The notes beneath the pieces are model-generated. The model was not told the origin of the DNA, made no database searches, and saw only the letters and a program-made list of their open reading frames with translations. The position numbers and the translations under genes are program-made. From SIG575 sp045632485 (GTDB lineage Bacteria > Bacillota > Clostridia > Oscillospirales > Acutalibacteraceae), in assembly GCA_045632485.1 (NCBI GenBank), contig JAZQWT010000134.1, positions 1 through 53,229 on the forward strand: 53,229 nucleotides of DNA, in the 5' to 3' direction. Every line of letters starts with the position of its first letter. The stretch's first letter is position 1. Below, one piece after another: positions 9,092 to 16,638 of this stretch.

Positions 9092-9433
9092 TTATCCTGC
9101 AGGCCAGGTAAAGTTTCTTCCTCCCATAAGATGGAAATGAAGATGTTTTACTGTCTGTCCGCCTGCTTCACCGATATTTGTAACAATTCTGTATCCGTCT
9201 GCAGACAAGTTGTTTTCTTTCGCAAGTTTAGCTGCAACTTCAAAAATATGAGCTACAACAGAACTGTTTTCCGCTGTAATTTCATCAGCAGATTTAATGT
9301 GTTCTTTCGGAATTATAAGAATATGAACAGGTGCTTGAGGATCAATATCGTGGAAAGCATATACAAGTTCATCTTCATATGCTTTCTTTGAAGGAATTTC
9401 ACCTGCTATAATTTTGCAAAATAAGCAATCCAT
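9092..9433 (-). CDS. hinT: HIT-family purine nucleoside phosphoramidase (HinT)
   Basis: HinT-type proteins hydrolyse AMP-lysine and other adenosine phosphoramidates and act on adenylates released by aminoacyl-tRNA synthetases. At 113 residues it is full length. The histidine triad is HLHFH at 97-101. The N-terminal CLFCKIIAGEIPS carries the Cys pair (3 and 6) typical of zinc-binding members. It begins 12 bases after alaS ends, with an AGGAG site, so it is co-transcribed with alanyl-tRNA synthetase; scavenging of aminoacyl-adenylates is a plausible link (inference). Confidence 0.92.
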   Translation of the reverse strand: MDCLFCKIIAGEIPSKKAYEDELVYAFHDIDPQAPVHILIIPKEHIKSADEITAENSSVVAHIFEVAAKLAKENNLSADGYRIVTNIGEAGGQTVKHLHFHLMGGRNFTWPAG

Positions 9434-9445
9434 AATTAAATCTCC

Positions 9446-12085
9446 TTATTTAGCCATTGAAGTAACAATTGCTTCAACACCGTTGATAGCATCTTCTGCT
9501 TTAGTAATATCTTTACCGCCTGCCATTGCGAAATCAGGACGTCCGCCGCCTGAACCGCCTGCAAGTTTTGCAACTTCACGAACAATGTTACCTGCGTTCA
9601 TACCTTTTGCAATTGCACCTTTTGCACATCCGCAAGCGAAGTTAATATTACCTTTTTCTTTATTTTTATTACCTACAACAATAACTGCATCGTCACTTGT
9701 GTCGCGAAGAGCTTCGCACATTGAACGAAGGTCATCAGCAGACATATCTTCAACAATTGTTGCTATAAGTTTAACACCTGCAACATCTTTTGCTGATGAT
9801 GAAAGGCTGCTTGCTTTGATTGAAGAAAGTTCAGAAGAAAGTCTTGAAATTTCTCTGTCTTTATCTTTCATTTCAGCCATAACGCTTTCAGCACGTTTGT
9901 CGAGGTCATTTACATTAGCAAGTTTAAGTGTTTCTGCAGTGTCAGCAATAAGTGCAAGTTTCTTTGTGATGAACTCAAGAACACCACTACCTGTTACAGC
10001 CTCAATACGTCTTACACCGGCAGCAACTGAAGATTCACTTACAATTTTGAAAAGACCAAGGTTTCCTGTTGAAGAAACGTGTGTACCACCACAAAGCTCT
10101 GTTGAATATTCACCTGCTTTAACAACTCTTACAACGTCACCGTATTTTTCACCGAACAATGCCATAGCGCCGATTTTCTTTGCTTCTTCAATAGGCATTT
10201 CAGTCATTGTAACTTCAGCAGCAGAAAGAATTTCTTCATTTACAAGTTTTTCAACTTCTGCAATTTCTTCAGCTGTAAGTGCAGAGAAATGCGTAAAGTC
10301 GAAACGTACGTTATCTTTATTTACAAGCTGACCTGCCTGTTCAACATGTGTGCCGAGAGTTTTTCTGAGTGCAGCCTGAAGGAGATGAGCTGCAGTATGG
10401 TTACGCATTGTTGCAAGTCTTTCATCTTTGTTGATAATTGCTTTTACTTTATCGCCAAGCTTAATGCCGTCACCTTCAACAATTGAGCCGTAGTGAAGGA
10501 ATACACCATCGTGTGTTTTCTTTGTATCAACAACTTCAAATACAGTTTCACCAAGTGTAATAACACCTGTGTCACCAACCTGACCGCCGCTTTCTGCATA
10601 GAAAGAAGTTCTGTCAAGAACCAAAACAGCATCTTCACCGTTTTCAATAAATTCTTTTCTTTCACCTGCTGAAATAAGTGCAATAACTTCAGCGTTGTTT
10701 TCGAATTCTGTATAACCTGCGAAATCAGTTGCAGGAATACCTTTTGTTACAACACCGCTGTCTTTCCAAGCTTCTGCACCTGCATCTTTACGTGCATCTC
10801 TTGAACGATTTCTCTGTTCAAGAACAAGTTCCTGGAATCTTGCTTCATCAACGCTCATACCTTTTTCTTCAAGGATTTCTTTAGTAAGGTCGATGGGGAA
10901 ACCATATGTATCAGAAAGTTTAAATGCATCTTCACCTGAAAGAACATTGTTTTCTGTATTTTCAATCATAGTATTGAGAAGCTGCATACCTGAATCGATA
11001 GTTTTATTGAAATTTTCTTCTTCAATCTTGATAATTTTAACGATGAAATCACGTTTTTCAACAAGATTGGGATATGCAGATTCATTTTCTTTGATTACTG
11101 TATCACAAACTTCATAAAGGAAGGGTTTGTCGATACCGATGAGTTTACCATGTCTTGCAGCACGTCTGAGAAGACGGCGGAGAACATAGCCTTTACCTTC
11201 ATTTGAAGGCATAACACCGTCGCCAATCATAAATGTTGTTGAACGGATGTGGTCAGTTATAACACGAAGTGAAATATCTGTTTTTTCATCATCGTGATAC
11301 TGAATTTTTGAGATTTCCATAATGTGCTTCATAATGTTCTGCACAGTGTCAACCTCAAAGAGGTTATCTACATCCTGCATAACACAAGCAAGTCTTTCAA
11401 GACCCATACCTGTGTCGATGTTGCAACGATCAAGCTTTGTATAATTGCCTTCACCGTCGTTTGAGAACTGTGTGAAAACAAGGTTCCATACTTCGATAAA
11501 TCTGTCGCATTCACAACCAACAGCACAATCAGGTGAACCGCAGCCGTGTTTTTCACCACGGTCAAAATAAATTTCTGAACAAGGACCGCAAGGACCTGCA
11601 CCATGTTCCCAGAAGTTGTCTTCTTTACCGAGTCTTACGATGTGGCTGGGGTCAACACCGACTTTCTGTGTCCAGATATCAAATGCTTCATCGTCTTCTT
11701 CATAGATACTGCAATAGAGTTTTTCCTCAGGAATTTCAAGAACTTTAGTAAAGAATTCCCAAGCCCATGCAGTTGCTTCGTTTTTGAAGTAATCACCGAA
11801 TGAGAAATTACCCAGCATTTCAAAATATGTGCCGTGACGTGCAGTTTTACCAACACGTTCAATATCAGGTGTTCTGATACATTTCTGGCAAGTTGTAACA
11901 CGGTTTCTCGGGGGTGTTACTTCACCTGTGAAATACTTTTTCATAGGTGCCATACCTGAGTTGATAAGAAGAAGGCTCTTATCACCCTGAGGTACAAGTG
12001 AGAATGAAGGCAAACGAAGATGATCTTTGCTTTCAAAAAATGCGAGATACTTCTCACGAAGTTCGTTAAGACCTGTCCATTTCAT
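9446..12085 (-). CDS. alaS: Alanine--tRNA ligase
   Basis: AlaRS charges tRNA-Ala and edits Ser/Gly mischarging. The 879-residue product has full length. The catalytic domain begins with NELREKYLAFFESKDH and LPSFSLVPQGDKSLLL and carries the class II motifs (TARHGTYFEMLGNFSFG). The editing domain has the zinc motif HTAAHLLQ (about residue 560) and ELCGGTHV (about 665). A C-Ala domain rich in Gly ends with GSGGGRPDFAMAGG. The ATG follows AAGGAG. Transcription comes from the promoter at 12398-12425 through a T-box leader. It heads an operon with hinT, comEC, holA, rnmV and ispF. Confidence 0.98.
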   Translation of the reverse strand: MKWTGLNELREKYLAFFESKDHLRLPSFSLVPQGDKSLLLINSGMAPMKKYFTGEVTPPRNRVTTCQKCIRTPDIERVGKTARHGTYFEMLGNFSFGDYFKNEATAWAWEFFTKVLEIPEEKLYCSIYEEDDEAFDIWTQKVGVDPSHIVRLGKEDNFWEHGAGPCGPCSEIYFDRGEKHGCGSPDCAVGCECDRFIEVWNLVFTQFSNDGEGNYTKLDRCNIDTGMGLERLACVMQDVDNLFEVDTVQNIMKHIMEISKIQYHDDEKTDISLRVITDHIRSTTFMIGDGVMPSNEGKGYVLRRLLRRAARHGKLIGIDKPFLYEVCDTVIKENESAYPNLVEKRDFIVKIIKIEEENFNKTIDSGMQLLNTMIENTENNVLSGEDAFKLSDTYGFPIDLTKEILEEKGMSVDEARFQELVLEQRNRSRDARKDAGAEAWKDSGVVTKGIPATDFAGYTEFENNAEVIALISAGERKEFIENGEDAVLVLDRTSFYAESGGQVGDTGVITLGETVFEVVDTKKTHDGVFLHYGSIVEGDGIKLGDKVKAIINKDERLATMRNHTAAHLLQAALRKTLGTHVEQAGQLVNKDNVRFDFTHFSALTAEEIAEVEKLVNEEILSAAEVTMTEMPIEEAKKIGAMALFGEKYGDVVRVVKAGEYSTELCGGTHVSSTGNLGLFKIVSESSVAAGVRRIEAVTGSGVLEFITKKLALIADTAETLKLANVNDLDKRAESVMAEMKDKDREISRLSSELSSIKASSLSSSAKDVAGVKLIATIVEDMSADDLRSMCEALRDTSDDAVIVVGNKNKEKGNINFACGCAKGAIAKGMNAGNIVREVAKLAGGSGGGRPDFAMAGGKDITKAEDAINGVEAIVTSMAK

Positions 12086-12391
12086 AATTTTTTACTCCTT
12101 AAAATATATTCTGAAAAAATTTAAACAAAAAAATAAATGCCATCTGCACACAGAAAAGGATACAAAATCCCCTTCGACAAATCGGGACAAGGCTGAGCCC
12201 TGCGGTACCACCCGAATTGTGCAAAAAGCACCACTCAATTTATCTTTAACGCAGAAATACGGCACTGCTCATCGCAGCACAGCTCAAAGTCGGCATCTTT
12301 TTTATGACCACGCAAAACCCTTTCAGCCAAGAGGTTTTTCTCTGTAAGCGCTCTGTAAAAAATTAAACTCATCATAGCTTTTAACATATTG
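12086..12391 (-). promoter_or_regulatory. T-box leader of alaS (tRNA-Ala sensing)
   Basis: Read on the minus strand, the roughly 300-base leader contains the invariant T-box antiterminator sequence GGGTGGTACCGC (12202-12213), which pairs with the free 3' end of uncharged tRNA. Upstream, Stem I features are visible: CAGAG, GGCTGAAAGG, and a likely specifier GCC (Ala; 12292-12294) followed by a purine, as usual. The gene it precedes is alaS, which matches an Ala specifier. A strong terminator is not obvious after the T-box; the best candidate is the AAGGGGAT/ATCCTTTT stem near 12156-12176 with two G-T pairs. The T-box is firm; the specifier position is my reading. Confidence 0.9.
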
Positions 12392-12397
12392 AGTTAA

Positions 12398-12425
12398 TTA
12401 TATAACAATCTTCCTTTTTAGTCAA
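12398..12425 (-). promoter_or_regulatory. Promoter of the alaS operon
   Basis: On the minus strand TTGACT (12420-12425) and TATAAT (12398-12403) are spaced by 16 bases. The start of transcription would be near 12391, directly ahead of the T-box Stem I. The remainder of the gap up to the plus-strand gene at 12598 is AT-rich and shows nothing else clear besides the inverted repeat listed next. Confidence 0.75.
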
Positions 12426-12550
12426 GATTTTATTGAAATTTATACTTTTTAATTTTATTGTCATTGCTTATATTGCCAAATTAATGATACAATAAACTGC
12501 AAAGATTTTTAAATGAACATTATTCTCAAAATCTGTTGTTCAACTCTTTT

Positions 12551-12580
12551 ATTTTGTATAGTAAAATTGCGTTACAAAAT
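12551..12580 (+). promoter_or_regulatory. Candidate operator/promoter of the TetR-lipase locus
   Basis: An inverted repeat ATTTTGTA (12551-12558) / TACAAAAT (12573-12580) spans a -10-like TATAGT (12557-12562) and reaches to the AAGGAGG ribosome site of the next gene. The third base onward is symmetric, as for TetR-family operators. A poor -35 (TTGTTC, 12536-12541) stands 15 bases upstream. Binding by the TetR protein encoded at 12975 is inference. Confidence 0.4.
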
Positions 12581-12597
12581 AAAAGGAGGTTCTTATT

Positions 12598-12951
12598 ATG
12601 AACACAGATAAAATTTTAGCAGAATCAATTGCCAAGGAATATGCACCTAAAGATAATTCAAAAATTATCGCACTGAAAAAATTAGATAACAAAGCAAAAT
12701 TACCTGCTACTGTTTTAACCTACTCGCTGGGAATTATATCAACTCTTGTTGCAGGTACAGGAATGTGCTTCTCTATGCAGGTTTTAGGTAGCAGCACAGC
12801 AACTATGGTTTTAGGAATTATCCTTGGAATAATAGGTTTTGCAGGTTGTGGAATAAACTACCCTGTTTATAAAAAGAAATTAGAAAAGGATAAATCAAAA
12901 TACGCTTACGAAATTGTCCAGTTAGCAAAAGAAATCGCTGAAGAAAAATAA
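12598..12951 (+). CDS. Small membrane protein with two helices, function unknown
   Basis: The 117-residue protein has a soluble, charged N-terminus (about 1-38), two hydrophobic segments (about 39-60 and 68-88) rich in Gly, Ala and Ser, and a Lys/Glu-rich C-terminal helix ending in KEIAEEK. That pattern suggests a helical hairpin in the membrane with both ends cytoplasmic. I know of no assigned function. The start has an AAAAGGAGG site. The TetR gene starts 23 bases after its stop, so the two are likely co-transcribed and this protein may be part of the response controlled by that regulator. Confidence 0.6.
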   Translation: MNTDKILAESIAKEYAPKDNSKIIALKKLDNKAKLPATVLTYSLGIISTLVAGTGMCFSMQVLGSSTATMVLGIILGIIGFAGCGINYPVYKKKLEKDKSKYAYEIVQLAKEIAEEK

Positions 12952-12974
12952 CTTATATTTCAGGAAGTGACAGT

Positions 12975-13574
12975 ATGAACAAATCAGAAAGCAAATATTT
13001 TAACACTGCAGTTAAAATAGACCTTGCTTTGATTTCGTTACTGAAAAACAAAGCTTTTGAATATATAACTATTCGTGAACTTTGCGAAACTGCAGGAGTT
13101 AATCGTTCAACCTTTTATCTCCATTACAGCAACATCGGTGACTTGTTAGATGAAACCACAAGATATCTGCTTGACAATTTTCTTTCATATTTTTCAAATG
13201 AAACAAAAACGATTGCTTTCAATATTTCCTCTTGTGAATCCGATGAACTGATTTTTGTATGCGATAAATATTTAGTACCCTATCTGACTTACATCAAGGA
13301 AAACAGAGAAGTATTTTCAACTGCTCTGTCACATATGAAATCTTTTGGTTTTGAAAAGGTATATAAAGACTTGTTCAACAATATTTTCAATCCTATTTTA
13401 GACAGATTTCATTACCCTGTTAAAGATAGAAAATATGTTATGATGTATTATCTCAACGGTCTGACAGCAATTATATTCGAATGGCTGAAAGACGATTGTT
13501 CAAGACCGATTGAAGAAATATCAGAAATTATAACCACTTGTATCTTTGGTTTAAATCAAAAAGAAAGGTTGTGA
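12975..13574 (+). CDS. TetR/AcrR-family transcriptional regulator
   Basis: The 199-residue protein has a TetR N-terminal DNA-binding domain. The helix-turn-helix is ITIRELCETAGVNRSTFYLH at about residues 33-52, with the family-typical STFYLHY recognition helix. The C-terminal ligand/dimer domain is of the type found in Clostridial TetR proteins (aromatic-rich; DRFHYPVKDRKYVMMYYLNG). A GGAAGTGA sequence precedes the ATG. It is flanked by a small membrane protein and a secreted lipase on the same strand with short gaps, so local autoregulation through the inverted repeat at 12551-12580 is a reasonable guess. The effector is unknown. Confidence 0.85.
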   Translation: MNKSESKYFNTAVKIDLALISLLKNKAFEYITIRELCETAGVNRSTFYLHYSNIGDLLDETTRYLLDNFLSYFSNETKTIAFNISSCESDELIFVCDKYLVPYLTYIKENREVFSTALSHMKSFGFEKVYKDLFNNIFNPILDRFHYPVKDRKYVMMYYLNGLTAIIFEWLKDDCSRPIEEISEIITTCIFGLNQKERL

Positions 13575-13581
13575 GCAAAAT

Positions 13582-14820
13582 ATGAAAACTCTCAAAAAAA
13601 TCTTTGCATTTATTTTATGTATTGCTGTTGTATTATCAGGTACAGTAATTGCAAATGCTGAAAGTATTGAATACAAAAATGAATATCCGTTTATTTTTGT
13701 ACATGGTATGTTCGGCTGGGGCAGAGATGAAGGCATCAACAAAATTGCACCTTACTGGGGTGGTACAACAGGCAGTATTGTGGACTATCTTGAAAATAAC
13801 AATATTGAAGCCTATGATGTATCTGTAGGTCCGATTTCGAGTGCCTGGGACAACGCCTGTGAAATTTACGCACAACTTACAGGAACCACCGTTGACTACG
13901 GAGAAGCGCATTCTGTTTTGCATGGTCACAGACGCTTTGGTCGAACCTACAGTGAACCGGTTTTTGAAGGTTGGAGTAATGATAAAAAAGTTCATCTCAT
14001 CGGCCATAGCCATGGAGGACAAGGTATACGCTTGTTAGCACATTTACTTGCATATGGCGATCAGAATGAAATTAAAGCAACAGACTCCGACTCTATTTCA
14101 CCACTTTTCACGGGCGGCAAGGACTATCTCGTAGAAAGTGTTACAACAATTTGTTCACCAAATAATGGCACTATAGCATATGATGTCGGAACAGATTTAG
14201 GGCTGAAGCCGTTGCTTAAAGCTGTCGCAAATACATATGCAGCTATTCTTGGCCGAAGTTTTCTCAACGGAATACTCGTTGATTTTCATCTTGAACATTT
14301 CGGTTTAACAAATATTCCCGGTAAAAAACCTACTGCAGATGGCTTTTTTACATCTTTGAATAAGTTTTCATCGTCAGATGATACTGTTATATCTGACCTA
14401 TCTTTTGAGGGTGCACAACAACTGAATCAATACACACAGCTCAGTGAAAACATCAATTATTTTTGCTATACATCAGATGCAACAAGTAAAAAGCTTCATT
14501 TGCCAACGAAAACTGATTTCCCGTTTCTTATAATAACCTCAATGTTACTTTGGTTCTACGGTTTACCTGATGACGCATACGGAATCACTTTTGACGAAAG
14601 TTGGCGTGCAAATGATGGTCTGGTCGACACTGTTTCTGCGAAAAATCCGATAGATGAACCTTCAAAAGAATACGATGGTAAAATCATTGGCGGTGTATGG
14701 AATATAATGCCCACTATTACAGGTGACCATGGAACACCAATCGGTCTTTTCTCAAGCAAAGAATATGTCCATAATTTTTATGATGAACTGACTGAAATGC
14801 TTATATCTCTTGAAAAATAA
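13582..14820 (+). CDS. Secreted triacylglycerol lipase-like alpha/beta hydrolase
   Basis: This 412-residue protein has a Sec signal peptide with likely cleavage after Ala26 (VIANA/ES). The mature part resembles bacterial family I.5/I.6 lipases such as the Geobacillus and Staphylococcus enzymes. It opens with FIFVHGMFGWGRDE (oxyanion-hole region) and a following YWGG, as in those enzymes. Ser143 lies in the nucleophile elbow GHSHGG. Asp345 lies in NDGLVDTVS and His383 in GDHGTPIG, giving a complete catalytic triad in the expected order. Substrate chain length is unknown. It starts seven bases after the TetR gene, so it is probably in the same transcript and under that regulator, and it ends at a strong terminator. 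Confidence 0.85.
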   Translation: MKTLKKIFAFILCIAVVLSGTVIANAESIEYKNEYPFIFVHGMFGWGRDEGINKIAPYWGGTTGSIVDYLENNNIEAYDVSVGPISSAWDNACEIYAQLTGTTVDYGEAHSVLHGHRRFGRTYSEPVFEGWSNDKKVHLIGHSHGGQGIRLLAHLLAYGDQNEIKATDSDSISPLFTGGKDYLVESVTTICSPNNGTIAYDVGTDLGLKPLLKAVANTYAAILGRSFLNGILVDFHLEHFGLTNIPGKKPTADGFFTSLNKFSSSDDTVISDLSFEGAQQLNQYTQLSENINYFCYTSDATSKKLHLPTKTDFPFLIITSMLLWFYGLPDDAYGITFDESWRANDGLVDTVSAKNPIDEPSKEYDGKIIGGVWNIMPTITGDHGTPIGLFSSKEYVHNFYDELTEMLISLEK

Positions 14821-14823
14821 GTG

Positions 14824-14860
14824 TATCCCTCAACATTCAATGAGTGTTGAGGGATATTTT
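14824..14860 (+). terminator. Intrinsic terminator after the lipase gene
   Basis: TATCCCTCAACA (14824-14835) and TGTTGAGGGATA (14845-14856) form a 12-base-pair stem with a nine-base loop, followed by TTTT on the plus strand. It separates the lipase from the convergent DEAD-box helicase gene. Confidence 0.85.
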
Positions 14861-16584
14861 CATCTTCTTTTTTTAGCTTTTGATTTATCTCTTGGTTTTC
14901 TGAAAGACTTTTCTTTACTATAATCTTTCTTATTGTCTTTTCTCGGTTTCTGCTTTTCTTTAGCAGAACTTTTCTGATGTTTTTCAGGCTTTACCTTAGG
15001 TTTCGAATCATAATAAACACGTGTGTCGACTGCAAAACCGTTAATCTTACAACCAACCATTTTCATCACGATTTCGTCAACTTTATCTTTAGGAATACCA
15101 ACCAGAGTGTATTCATCATAAATTTCAATTTTGCCTATTTCTCTGCCTGAAATGCCTGTTCTGTCAGCAACTGCACAAAGAACATGATTAGGTGCTACTT
15201 TTTTCGCCCTGCCGATTGAAACACGGATTTTTACAAAATCTTCATCATTGCCTCTCTGTTTTTTACCGAAAGATTCAAGTGATGAAATCTGTTCCATTTT
15301 TTCACCCATAATTATCTGCAGAAGTTTTGCACTCAACTCGTAAAGTGAAAGACCTTTACTCAGAAGATCGTTGAGAATCTTGTTGTATCTGTCATCAGCA
15401 TTGATTTCAAGCTTATCTTCTAGGTCTGTAAGCTCTCTCTCAATTAATTTATTTCTTAAGTCATCAGTGCTTGGTAAATCAAGCTGTTCAATTTCAGACT
15501 TTGTACTGCGTGCAATATCTTTAATTGAAGTTATCTGTCTTCTGCCGCTGCAGATTGTAATTGCAGTACCGTCTTTACCTGCTCTACCCGTACGCCCGAT
15601 GCGATGCACATAATATTCTCTGTTCTGTGGAATATCATAGTTAAACACAAAATCTATATCATTTACATCGATACCTCGTGCAGCAACGTCAGTAGCAATA
15701 AGAATATTACTTAAACCGCCTTTGAAAGAATCCATAACACGTGTACGTGATGATTGCTGCATATCACCGTGAAGGCTTTCTGAATTAAAGTTATTTTCTT
15801 TAAGATATTTTCCCAAATCCTCAACCATTGCTTTAGTATTACAGAAAATCATCGCCCTTTTAGGTGAAAAATAATTAAGAAGCATATTAAGTGCATCCAT
15901 CTTTTTCCCCATAGGCACTTCAATATAATGCTGTTTTATATGCTCAACAGTAAGACTACGCGATTTGATTTCAATCATCACCGGGTCTCGCTGGAATTTT
16001 TCAGTAATATCAAGAATCTCTTTGGGCATAGTTGCAGAAAAAAGAACAGTCTGTCTGTCATCAGGAGTATGTGAAAGTATTTCTTCGATATCTTCCCTGA
16101 AGCCCATACTGAGCATTTCATCTGCTTCATCAAGAACAACCATTTTCACGTCGTGAAGTTTGAGTGTTCTTCTGCGCATATGGTCCATAATTCTGCCCGG
16201 TGTACCGATTACAATATTCGCTCTTTTAATTTTTGTAATCTGTCTGTCCATAGCTGCTCCGCCATAAACATCACAGACACGAACACCATTCATAAAACGG
16301 GAAAGTTTCTTTATCTCCCCTGCACCCTGCATAGCAAGCTCACGTGTGGGACACAGAATTATAATCTGTACCTTCTCAAGGCTTGTATCAATAGTTTCAA
16401 GAGCAGGAATTGCAAAAGCTACAGTTTTACCTGTACCGGTCTGTGAACGGCCGATAACATCGCAACCTGTGCGGATAAGCGGTATTGCCTGTGACTGAAT
16501 ATCAGTCATTTCATTAAATCCCATTTCGTCTACTGCACGTTTCAGTTCAGGTGACAAATAGAGATTTTCAAAAGATTTTTCCAT
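14860..16584 (-). CDS. deaD: DEAD-box RNA helicase with DbpA-type RNA-binding domain
   Basis: DEAD-box proteins unwind short RNA duplexes using ATP in ribosome assembly, cold response and mRNA decay. The 574-residue protein has all core motifs: the Q motif region, SQTGTGKT (47-54), PTRELAMQ, TPGRI, VLDEADEM, FSATMP, and in the second RecA domain ATDVAARGID and HRIGRTGRAG. About residues 440-520 match the DbpA RNA-binding domain (VSIGRAKKV, GISGREIGKIEI). The last 50 residues are a Lys/Arg-rich tail. Architecture is closest to DeaD/CsdA/CshA-type helicases. It begins just beyond the purL terminator, with an AAGGAT ribosome site; no clear separate promoter was seen, so part of its expression may come from read-through. 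Confidence 0.93.
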   Translation of the reverse strand: MEKSFENLYLSPELKRAVDEMGFNEMTDIQSQAIPLIRTGCDVIGRSQTGTGKTVAFAIPALETIDTSLEKVQIIILCPTRELAMQGAGEIKKLSRFMNGVRVCDVYGGAAMDRQITKIKRANIVIGTPGRIMDHMRRRTLKLHDVKMVVLDEADEMLSMGFREDIEEILSHTPDDRQTVLFSATMPKEILDITEKFQRDPVMIEIKSRSLTVEHIKQHYIEVPMGKKMDALNMLLNYFSPKRAMIFCNTKAMVEDLGKYLKENNFNSESLHGDMQQSSRTRVMDSFKGGLSNILIATDVAARGIDVNDIDFVFNYDIPQNREYYVHRIGRTGRAGKDGTAITICSGRRQITSIKDIARSTKSEIEQLDLPSTDDLRNKLIERELTDLEDKLEINADDRYNKILNDLLSKGLSLYELSAKLLQIIMGEKMEQISSLESFGKKQRGNDEDFVKIRVSIGRAKKVAPNHVLCAVADRTGISGREIGKIEIYDEYTLVGIPKDKVDEIVMKMVGCKINGFAVDTRVYYDSKPKVKPEKHQKSSAKEKQKPRKDNKKDYSKEKSFRKPRDKSKAKKRR

Positions 16585-16599
16585 TTATTAATCCTTCCG

Positions 16600-16630
16600 A
16601 AAAACAGCGGAGATGTTGAAATCTCCGCTG
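16600..16630 (-). terminator. Terminator of the purine operon
   Basis: On the minus strand CAGCGGAGAT / ATCTCCGCTG form a ten-base-pair stem with a six-base loop, followed by TTTTT. It begins just after the purL stop and ends about 15 bases before the deaD start codon, so it closes the pur operon. Confidence 0.85.
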
Positions 16631-16638
16631 AAAGTAAA

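Noticed and set aside
9414..10331. 305-codon plus-strand open frame opposite alaS
   Set aside because: It is antisense to conserved alaS sequence, has low-complexity Ser/Ala/Thr composition typical of a reverse frame, and lacks a ribosome site.
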